Shown one piece after another: positions 7,202 through 15,500 of a stretch of DNA of 21,785 bases (positions are counted from its first letter, which is position 1; each line of letters starts with the position of its first letter). The notes below the pieces were generated by a model. The model ran no database searches, was not told the origin of the DNA, and saw nothing but the letters and a program-made list of their open reading frames with translations. Source of the DNA: JBNJEM01 sp051745935 (lineage in GTDB: Bacteria > Planctomycetota > Planctomycetia > Pirellulales > Pirellulaceae); the NCBI GenBank assembly GCA_051745935.1, contig JBNJEM010000052.1, positions 1 to 21,785 on the forward strand, given 5' to 3'. The translations under genes and the position numbers were made by a program.

Positions 7202-7921
7202 TACTATGACCGCCACGACCATTGCAATGGCACCGAACGCGAGTAGCTTGATAATCAGCGGAAGGATGAAACGGAACCAGCGGGCGTATGGTATGCCGGC
7301 CAGTCCCAGGATGCCCATCCGCACGGGATTGGTTGGCACGATCATGTTCATGAATCCGTCGCCGAACTGGTAGGCCAGCACCGAAACCTGTCGTTCGATC
7401 CCGACCAAATCGCCGGTCGGCGCCATAAGCGGCATGGTCAGGTAGGCCTGGCCGCTGCCGGAGCAAACGAAAACGTTTATGATGCTCTGGATGCCGAGCA
7501 TGCCGACCGCCGACAGTTCAGCTGGCAGGTGGAGCAGCGGGCTTGCCATGGCGTTGACGATGGTGTGCAGCACTTGGCCGTCTTCCAACAGCAAGGCGAT
7601 CGCGCGTGCAAAGCCAATAAGGATCGCGGTGCCGGCCAGTTCCGCGGAACCGTTGCTGAAAGCCACGGCCATGGCCCGCGGCACCGACGTTAACAGGGCC
7701 CAAGGGGGCAGACGCTCGGCGTTGTCCAGCCTGTGATAGGTGCCGGGGACCACGACGTCACGGTCGGACTCGTTGCTGACAGTTTCAAAACTGCCAGCCG
7801 GCACGACCCAGGTCATACCGAGCGCGACAACCATCATGAAAAACATCAGCACCAACGTGTGAGGCACGCGAAACGCGCTGGCGCTCGCCCGTCGCTCTAA
7901 ATATACCCGCCGCGCTGTCAT
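7202..7921 (-). pseudogene. YfcC/DcuC-family transporter, internally deleted and 3'-truncated
   Basis: The family comprises inner-membrane carriers of about 450-500 residues related to anaerobic C4-dicarboxylate carriers. Only about 240 residues remain. The N-terminal part is normal: FRVPHTLVLMFFMMVVALGM, VVPAGSFE, VVPGTYHRLDN and PWALLTSVPRAM, to about residue 85. The frame then jumps directly to the C-terminal half: AFSNGSAELAGTAILIGFAR, CSGSGQAYLTMPLMAP, QFGDGFMNMIVPTNPVRMG, and a last helix to residue 240. Roughly 180-200 residues of central helices are missing, with the frame kept. The frame then runs on without a stop into the next gene in a wrong frame, so the native 3' end has been lost as well. 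It starts at ATG 7921 with no clear ribosome binding site. It is almost certainly non-functional. Confidence 0.75.
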
Positions 7922-8192
7922 CTTGTCAAATAACCGCTAGCACTCTTGGGCGGGGGGAACGCGGTCACGCGAGTATGCCCTGCCTGGGCCCATATTCAGC
8001 GATGGAAGAGGCCGGCACGTTGCACAGCCGTCATGGGATCCTGTATCAGCAGCAACCCATCTCGGCAGGGTGGCGTGTGTCCCGGTATGACAACTGGTCC
8101 ACCCGTTGTAAGAGGCCCAACGGCGGATCCATCGGTGCAAACGGATCCATTTCAGGGTGTCTGGCCGTTCTTTACGGGGCTTTGTTAGCACC

Positions 8193-8996
8193 CTATTCGA
8201 GAACGCGGACATCGAGCCTGCGTGGTTTCGGGAATGATTCTGCGTCTGCTGACGACATTTGCCTCTCATCGATCTCGAGCCCTTCCACGGGCAGGTTTTC
8301 AACGATCCATTCTACACCAGATCGTGTGATTGGGGTTCCATTGATTCTCAGCATTGTTGGAGACTGACCCGCCAGCGACTTAATACCGGCGTCTCCAACG
8401 TGTGTATTGGAGATAATGACATTCCACATGTACGTGAAGGACGCACATGCGACAGCAAAGCCCGTCTCGGTCAGATTGCTGCCATCGCAGTAGAACGACA
8501 TCTTCTCGGGTTGTTCCCACGTTGAGAAACCCATGCCTTCAATGTCGCAATTTGCAAACGAGATTAAGTTGATTCGGCGAGACGCAAGCTCGCGAATTCC
8601 AGAATCGGTGACTGCCGTGTTGTCGATGACCAACGACCAGATGTCAGGCAAATATCGAACGAGGGCAAGGCCACGGTCAGTAATCGCAGTCCCGTCGAGG
8701 TACAGTTCGCGAATTGTCTTGCATTGAGCGAGTGATTCGAGTGCTCGATCGGTTACGTTCGGCACGCCAGACAAAAGCAAGCTCTTGATCTTGCAGTTGG
8801 CAGTCACGGCGATGATTCCGGCGTCCGTAATCAATTCACTTGCGACGTGCAGGCTGGTCAGTGACCCTGCGCGGGCCACGTCGGCGAGAAAGATGTCGTC
8901 CACGGAAGTATCGAATAGTTCGAGGCTACGAATCTTCTTGCCTCGCAACTTCGCGAAGGCACGCTCATTGTCCCAGCGTTTGCCGTGAATCAACAT
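8193..8996 (-). CDS. Leucine-rich-repeat protein
   Basis: The 267-aa product is made of repeats of about 24 residues with the pattern L..L.L..T.ITD.GI, for example TSLHVASELITDAGIIAVTA, IRELYLDGTAITDRGLALVR and WSLVIDNTAVTDSGIRELAS. This is the cysteine-containing/RI-like LRR type common in planctomycetes. There is no signal peptide or membrane segment, so it is predicted to be cytoplasmic. ATG 8996 has AGGAA about six bases upstream. LRR folds make curved binding surfaces, but the partner cannot be told from sequence. Some repeats near residues 140-190 are irregular (NCDIEGMGFSTWEQPEKMSF). No operon partner is evident. Confidence 0.85.
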   Translation of the reverse strand: MLIHGKRWDNERAFAKLRGKKIRSLELFDTSVDDIFLADVARAGSLTSLHVASELITDAGIIAVTANCKIKSLLLSGVPNVTDRALESLAQCKTIRELYLDGTAITDRGLALVRYLPDIWSLVIDNTAVTDSGIRELASRRINLISFANCDIEGMGFSTWEQPEKMSFYCDGSNLTETGFAVACASFTYMWNVIISNTHVGDAGIKSLAGQSPTMLRINGTPITRSGVEWIVENLPVEGLEIDERQMSSADAESFPKPRRLDVRVLE

Positions 8997-9106
8997 GCAA
9001 GGTTCCTAGGGTGCGAACGACGAAGGTAACCCGGCGGCGGCCAGTAACCGTTGCCTTCTATTTCCGCGCGATCCGCCGCCCGGGTTCAACCGTTCGTTCG
9101 TCCGTA

Positions 9107-9438
9107 TCAGGCCTCGATCTCTCTCACGTTCTGGACAACCCATTCAGTGAACGGCAACCGTTCAAGCTCGCCTGCCGCAAGGCGTAGAATGACGGATTCG
9201 GAATCATCAACGTCAGCAGTCAGTTCGAATCCGTTCATCACCAGGAACGTCTCCATCGCCGCATGGCCAACTCGTTTGTTACCGTCGACGAAGGAATGAT
9301 TCATCACCAATGAAAAGCATAATGCAGCCGCTTTTCGGCGAGTGTCGGATACAGTTCCGTGCCGCCAAAGGACATTTGTGGCTGCGCGAGCGCTGATTCG
9401 GCCAGTCCCACATCGCGGACTCCATTGCGTAATTGCAT
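9107..9438 (-). pseudogene. doc: Death-on-curing (Doc/Fic) toxin, truncated and frameshifted
   Basis: Doc toxins are Fic-fold kinases that phosphorylate EF-Tu and are paired with Phd-type antitoxins. The Fic motif is intact in one frame: NHSFVDGNKRVGHAAMETFL (9250-9310), then LRLAAGELERLPFTEWV. The upstream half is intact in another frame: GVRDVGLAESALAQPQMSFG then GTELYPTLAEK (9330-9425). Adding a single G after the AAG codon near 9331 restores one continuous product reading AEKAAALCFSLVMNHSFVDG. The N-terminal 30 or so residues are absent: the homology starts right at the end of the Toprim gene. No antitoxin gene is present. The copy is dead unless the missing base is a sequencing error. 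Confidence 0.8.
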
Positions 9439-10005
9439 TTAACGGCCCGTCTGGGTAACCGGTCCCGGGAGCTTGGCCAGTCGGCAGCCTTTAGCCGTGC
9501 CGGCAATGAACTGGGCCCAATGCCGCGCGCGCCGTTGGCTGCTGGTGTCGTTGTCGCCGATGACCACCACGTCGCGGTCCTTGAAGTACTCGGACAGCCA
9601 GGGGGTCCTTTCCGGTTTCTCGCCGCTGCCGTGCACGTTACAGACCACCGATTCCCCCGACGCAAGCCCCAGAGTGACCAGGGCCATCACGTCGGTGGGC
9701 CCTTCCGCTTTCGTGTCCTGTCGGTCGTTCCACAACACCTCGCTGTCAGAGCTCGCCCGCCGACACCAGGTCCGACGGATGCCGTGGACCTCCGCCTGCT
9801 CGGCCGCCGCCGAAAAGCGGCCAACCGAGCCGGAAAGGGCTGTGTCTTGCTGGTACGCATTTGCCGTCCTCCACTCGATTGTGTGATGACAGCCACCATA
9901 CCAGCCGCCGAAGAATTCGTCACACACGCTCACCGAAAGGACACCATGTTCCTTGCTCCCGTCGCCTACCAGGTGGACAAAGCGATCGAATACCACGGTC
10001 GCCAT
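9439..10005 (-). pseudogene. Toprim-domain protein (primase/helicase-like), truncated
   Basis: Residues 101-188 are a Toprim fold as found in DnaG-like primases and plasmid or phage primase-helicases: EGPTDVMALVTLGL (acidic catalytic Glu), GSGEKPERTPWLSEYF, DVVVIGDNDTSSQRRARHWA (the DxD pair), and KGCRLAKLPG. The frame ends in PVTQTGR and a stop just after LPG, where relatives continue with a KD.SD-type segment and often a helicase. The first 100 residues have no recognisable character and may be read in the wrong frame. No ribosome binding site is obvious. The stop abuts the start of the truncated doc homology, so this is a recombination joint. Presumably it is a remnant of a mobile element. 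Confidence 0.55.
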
Positions 10006-10011
10006 GGGCTG

Positions 10012-11385
10012 TTAGACTTCTTTCCATTCTCCCGATCTTGGAGCCGGGAAGTAGCCATCCTCGTCGGCTTTCACCGGCGGCGGACTGTCCATGGTCATCT
10101 CGTCAAGGTAGTCACAGAACTGGAACTTCGAGTTGACGACCTCGTCCCAGGTCACCGTTCGGTTCAGATGGACCGCCGCTCGTCCCATCAACGAGGCGTA
10201 GTCGGCATAGACCGCCCGTTGGGCTTCGTTATGCGGCCGATCCGTACGCAAACTCTCAATGAACTCGATCCACTCGTAGTCCCAGGGACTGTGAGCATCC
10301 GGGGTCGGCGACCACTCAATGTTGTCCTTGTCGATTTTCAGGTCTTTGTACATGCGCACCGTGGCTTTATGCACATTGCCCGAGAATTGCCCAGCTTTTT
10401 TTCCACAATGGACAAACGTGGCGAACTCTTTCTCGGCGTCATGCACCCGGCGGAAGCCGCAGAACGCCTTCTTGCCGCTGGGAAACGTGAACTCCATCGA
10501 GTAGATGTCCATATTCTGTCCGTGATCGTTGCTTCCAATTTCACGCCCTCCCATGCCGTGACAGGAAACGGGCCACGAGTCCATCAGCCAACAACATTCA
10601 TCAATTTGATGGATGAGGTTGTCGACCATGTGCCCGGAACCAACCCAGAAGAGGTTGATTTTGCCAAACTTGAGTTGTTCCAGGAGTTTATTGGATCGGT
10701 CACCCTGGCTTCCCATCCAGCGGCGTCCGGTAAGACGATTCGCGCGAATATAGGACAGCTCGCCCATTTCACCACTGTTGATCTTTTCAATTAAAGCGGC
10801 CCGGGCGGGTGAATGGCGGCACTGCAAACCGGCGGCGATTTTCACGCCTTTCGTCTCGGCCTCCTGTCCCGCTCGCAACATGCGGTGCAATCCCATCGGG
10901 TCGGGCGCGAAAGGTTTCTCCATGAAGACGTTGATCCCTTTCTTGACCGCGTATTCCACATGCACGGGTCGGATGTAGGCCCGGGTGGTGCAGAGGGCGA
11001 TATCCCCGGGGCGCAGCGAGTCAATCGCCTTTTTGTAGGCGTCGAAACCGATGAACTTGCGATCCTCGGCGACATTAACCTTCTTGGGAAACCGATCGCT
11101 GATATTCTTTAACCGGCCGTCGACCTTGTTCTTCTCAAGGTCGGCCATGGCGTAAAGCTCGATGGGCCCCTGGTCGTCGATTTTCAGCGCGTTCGCGACC
11201 GCGCCGGTACCGCGACCACCACAGCCGATCAAGGCCAGTCGAATCGTGTTGTCTTCCGCCGCGTGCACCGCCGGAAGAGGTTGACCGAGCACGGCGGCGC
11301 CGGCCATGACCGCGCTGCTTCCCTGAGCAACCTGGCGAAGGAAATGGCGTCGAGTGCTATTCGGGGTGGATTCATTTTTCTTCAT
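10012..11385 (-). CDS. Tat-exported Gfo/Idh/MocA-family oxidoreductase
   Basis: This is an NAD(P)-dependent dehydrogenase of the sugar or inositol type with 457 residues. It begins with a twin-arginine signal (STRRHFLRQVA at 10-20, then a hydrophobic stretch ending in AVHAA at 39-43), so it folds with its cofactor and is exported. The Rossmann loop GCGGRGTG is at 54-61, the family EKP motif at 156-158, and a D...H pair in VDNLIHQID (254-262) fits the catalytic region. Substrate cannot be told. ATG 11385 has GAGGAGAG a few bases upstream. The same combination of Tat signal and Gfo/Idh/MocA fold is found in large numbers in planctomycetes. It is divergent from the large secreted protein, which suggests a shared catabolic role. 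Confidence 0.93.
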   Translation of the reverse strand: MKKNESTPNSTRRHFLRQVAQGSSAVMAGAAVLGQPLPAVHAAEDNTIRLALIGCGGRGTGAVANALKIDDQGPIELYAMADLEKNKVDGRLKNISDRFPKKVNVAEDRKFIGFDAYKKAIDSLRPGDIALCTTRAYIRPVHVEYAVKKGINVFMEKPFAPDPMGLHRMLRAGQEAETKGVKIAAGLQCRHSPARAALIEKINSGEMGELSYIRANRLTGRRWMGSQGDRSNKLLEQLKFGKINLFWVGSGHMVDNLIHQIDECCWLMDSWPVSCHGMGGREIGSNDHGQNMDIYSMEFTFPSGKKAFCGFRRVHDAEKEFATFVHCGKKAGQFSGNVHKATVRMYKDLKIDKDNIEWSPTPDAHSPWDYEWIEFIESLRTDRPHNEAQRAVYADYASLMGRAAVHLNRTVTWDEVVNSKFQFCDYLDEMTMDSPPPVKADEDGYFPAPRSGEWKEV

Positions 11386-12533
11386 GTTACTCTCCTCAAG
11401 AACGTTACAGCCGGTGACAAAACCTGGCTCTCGCTTCCAAAACTCCTTGGATGACAGCCAACCGGCGTGGTTTTGTCATGGCTTCCCAAAGACTTTCTAC
11501 CGATACCGGACAACCGGGCACGGTCCGCGAGCGTAAACAATCCATCACGTTTCGGCCCGGCCCGGCCATTTCCATCAAAAGCCGAACAGAGCCGTACAAG
11601 TTTCCGGCCGCTTGAGGCGAGTCGAAAACGATACGCTATCCGGTGACCGGCCGTGAAAACGCACGACCATGATTTGTGCCGTTGGCAACCCTTGGGCGTA
11701 TAAGGTAGGTCCATAAGCCAACATTTGGCGGGATGGCACGATCCATGACAGGCCGCGACGCTCGCGGTAGCGCCCCGTAACTTTCGCGCTTTATTTTAAT
11801 CCATTTCCCACGCATTTTCAGCCCGCGGCCGCCCAATTTGACGTCACGGGGCCCCCACAACGCGCGCACTCTCGATGAGCCCTGCCGCGTGGTTGTCGCG
11901 TACGATACCGGAACGCGTAAGATGGTTCCCGTGGAGGAGGCTCCCAAATAGGCGTCTTTCCCGGAAAATGCGTGGGTGAGGGAGACAAAGAAAACCAACC
12001 GGGTCTTCCCGGGGCCCGCGGCGGACTTCGGACCAGGCTGCCTTGGCGCGGCGCTTCGCGAGGCTGCCGGCAACGTCGGTAAATGCCCGGGGGGTTACAT
12101 TTGCTGCTCAATTAAGAACCACCGGCAAGACCTTTACGGTTCTCGCTGGCAGAACCGGTGGATTACCTTTGATTTAGTAACGGCCGAGCAATCGCTCTCG
12201 TCGGCCGGGCACTCTTACCCGCCTTACGAACCGCGACACTCATTCGTGAGCCGATGCCAAAGGTCATCATGACGGACTGACACGATACATGTTATACTTC
12301 AGGCGGTTCGATTTTTCCGGGTGGAAAGCTGCCCGACGCAAGCCGTCCTCCCGTTGGTCGGACTCGCGGCGGAGAAAGTCATCCGCGACCGGTATATCAT
12401 GATGTGCCGCGTGGGTGGCTTGCGATTGTCGCTGGTCGGCCGGGGAGCGCGTTTTGGCGCAAGTATGGCACGAATCACGCTCGACCTGTCTCTTATGTCG
12501 AGCATGAACGATGAACAGACCGTGGAGGCACCG
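11386..12533. other. Long divergent intergenic region
   Basis: This 1.15-kb stretch between two divergent genes has no open frame that I believe in. The longest (minus strand, 11636-12073) has no binding site and no protein character. It holds overlapping inverted repeats at 12119-12161. A possible plus-strand -10 box, TATACT, lies at 12293-12298 with only a weak -35 17 bases upstream. Promoters for both genes should lie here. Confidence 0.5.
12119..12161. promoter_or_regulatory. Overlapping, mutually exclusive hairpins
   Basis: CGGTTCT (12137-12143) pairs perfectly with AGAACCG (12151-12157) across a 7-base loop. The outer CCACCGG (12119-12125) pairs perfectly with CCGGTGG (12155-12161). 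The two right arms share bases 12155-12157, so both helices cannot be complete at once. This could be a regulatory leader or operator for the large gene downstream, or chance in GC-rich DNA. Confidence 0.35.
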
Positions 12534-15500
12534 ATGATCTGGCCCATAACGTTGTTACTGGCGCTCGGTGGAGTGGCTGAGGCTGCCGAAAACGAGGGGG
12601 AGCGGCCCTACGAGATGATGTGGGCCAATCGCACCGAGGATGACCACCCGCCATTGGTCGATTTTGAGGATCTCGAGGGGTGGACGGTCGAGACGACCGA
12701 TGCCGAAGCCAGTTTCCGACGGAGCCGCGAGCAGCGGATATGGGGTAAGTACGTCGGCAAGCTGACCTATCGGGGCACGGGAGACCAGCCCGTGGTCCGG
12801 ATCCGTCCACCGGATCCGATAGCCATCCATGCTGCCTTTGACGCCGTGACCTGTTGGATTCATGGGAACAACTGGGCTTGGCGCCCCGACCCGACGACGC
12901 CCCGTGTTGATGTCGTAATCGAGTTCGAGGACGCGGAGGGCAACCTTTTTAACGTTCCTTTGGTCAACGTGCGTTGGAAGGAATGGTTCCTGTGCCATAA
13001 GCGGCTCACGCCCGGGCAAATTGACAGCGTGAAGAACGGAGCGAAGCTGAGAGCCATCGTGGTTACCGGCGGGCATAACAAAGAAAATCGCGTGATCTTT
13101 TTTGACAACCTGGCCGTGTTTACGGAGCGGTTTGCGCCCCTTGAATTCGAGTCGCGGCCCCGCCGCGGGGTCGAAATGTTCGACGGGCAGAGTAGCGGGC
13201 TGAACACGGGACCGGGACGGCTTCCGTTCCCGACGCGACCGGAGACGATTCTACCCGAGAACCTGACGGACGACTTCACAACGCACCTGGAAACCGACGG
13301 AGAGACCTATATCTTCCGGTATGAGGGGCCCGATGGCACACTCATTTACAGGTACGCGCCGGAGACGGGGACTTTCGACGACCTGGCCGTGAGCTGGGAA
13401 GGCCGTGGCCACCCGATACAGCCCTGCGTGGGCGGGGGAATCTACTTGGCAGTCGATGGAAAGGCAACGCGGCCCGATACGGCCCAACACTTGGGAACGA
13501 ATCGTGAGGGGGACGTTGTCCTTTCCCGATGGCGATTGACGGCCGGCAATAAGGACGTCGAGGCAACGCTGAGATATCGTCTCTGGAATAAGTCGCTGGT
13601 CATTGACGTGCTCGCGCCGGGAGGCGGTGTGGCCGAAGTTCGTTGGGGCCGAGCGGTCGGCGTCGAAACCCCGCGACTCGTGACCAATCCCTACTACACC
13701 TACGGCCGCAAGACTCGGCCAGCCGTGGTGGTGTGTGGCCGGGAGGACGCCGCGTTGTTCCTCACGGGACACATCGATTGGTATCGCTCCAACGCATCCC
13801 TACCGTGGGCGAGCAACGAAATTACTGATGAAGGTGTCGCGTACAACGGGGGAACTCGCTACACGCCAAAGACCGACGGGCAGCGCAATGACTGCTTCGA
13901 ACGCTTCTTTCTCACCGTTTCGCCACGCTACCAGGAGGTGCTTCCCACCATCGCCAACCCCACCTCGCCGTGGAAGCATATCACTGGCACGCACGTCTGG
14001 CGGGCGCACGGGGCCGGAAACAGAGCGAGTGACATCGCACACTGGCGCAATGTGCATCGTTACGGGATGAGGAAGGTGGTGATCACCGACCACGAGACCG
14101 GTTGGCGTGACGGGGGCGAAAGTTTTACTTTTCGCACGCGCGCCGCTCCGGGAAAAGGGGGCGATGAGGGGCAGTACCACTACGCCCGCGTGATGCAGGA
14201 CGAGCTCGGTTTCATCTATGGCCCGTACAACAATTACACCGATTTCGCGCCGGTGAACCAATTCTGGGACGTCGACATGGTAAGTCGGCGGCCCGACAAC
14301 CAGCTGCAACATGCCTGGGCCCGTTGCTACGCCCCGAAACCCTCGCGGGCGGTGGAATACTGTGCGAGACTTGCCCCGAAGATCGAGGAGAAATTCCAGT
14401 TCAGTACGGCCTACTGCGATGTCCATACGGCGGTGACACCCTGGAGTCGCACGGACTATGATCCTCGCGTTCCCGGCGCGGGGACCTTCGCGGCGGTCTA
14501 TTACGCGTATGGGGAAATCATGCTTCTCCAAAAACAGGCCTGGAACGGACCGGTTTACTCCGAGGGGAACAACCATGCCATTTACTGTGGACTGACCGAT
14601 GGCAATTATGCCCAGGACCAGCGGTACTCACCCGCAACCGAGCCGTGGCTCGTCGACTTCGACCTCCGCGAGATGCACGATCTCTGCTGCAACTTCGGCA
14701 TGGGAAACCCGCGAATGTTCTTCGGGCGAGATTACGAGTACGGGGAGACTCGCAAGGAAAAGAATGCCTCCATTGATCGGTTCCTCGCCGCCACCGTGGC
14801 CTTTGGACATCCCGGCTTCCTCGTCTCCAGAACCGGTTTCGACAAAACCCTTCGTAGCTATTACATGCTCCAGCAGCTTCAAGGTCACTATACTGGGGCG
14901 AGCGCCGAGGAGATTCGGTACGCCGACGCCGATGGCAACCTTCTTCCGACCTCGCGGGCGGTGGCGACCGGCGTCTACGAACGCTCGCAAATCGTGACAC
15001 GCTATGCGAACGGCTGCGTGACGGTTGTCAATGGCAATCCCCGCGAACGGATGGTGGTCGAAGCCCATGGACGCAAATGCGATCTGCCGCCAAATGGCTA
15101 TATCGGCTGGACGGAAGACGGCGCGGTTGACGTGATCAGCAGCGATCCCGCAGGACACCGCAGCGACTATGCGGTCACTCCGGCCTACATCTACGTGGAC
15201 GGCCGCGACCGGTTCATGAGGTTCGACAAGGCTGCCGGAAACGGTATCGGCATCTGCCGCGTGCTCGACGATGGCGAATACGAAGTTATTCCTTACCAGG
15301 GGGCCGAGGTCGGGTTCGCGATTGAAGCCGACTCCGCCATTGCACTCGACAAGGAACGGAAAAAGATTGGGGAAGCAGAGCTCCGGACCGCCAGGGGGTT
15401 AACCTACGTGCGGCCCGTGGAGGAGGCTTTCAGCTATCTGCTAACGGCGGACGAGAAGTCACAGGCCCTTCAGCTCAGCTGTCCCCGGCAGGTGGTCGTT

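Noticed and set aside
7922..8192. Possible small gene between the transporter remnant and the LRR gene
   Set aside because: Frames here have no start with a binding site and no recognisable character; it contains only short GGATCCAT direct repeats.
9433..10794. Long open plus-strand frame (453 codons)
   Set aside because: It lies opposite the clear Tat-signal oxidoreductase and the Toprim frame, has no ribosome binding site and no protein family character. It is a mirror of high-GC coding DNA.
11636..12073. Minus-strand frame of 145 codons in the divergent region
   Set aside because: No binding site, composition rich in R, P, S and G, no domain. Probably chance in GC-rich DNA.
12321..12533. 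Upstream extension of the large secreted protein
   Set aside because: The extra 71 residues have no protein character and no ribosome binding site, and would bury the signal peptide. ATG 12534 has GGAGG at the right distance.
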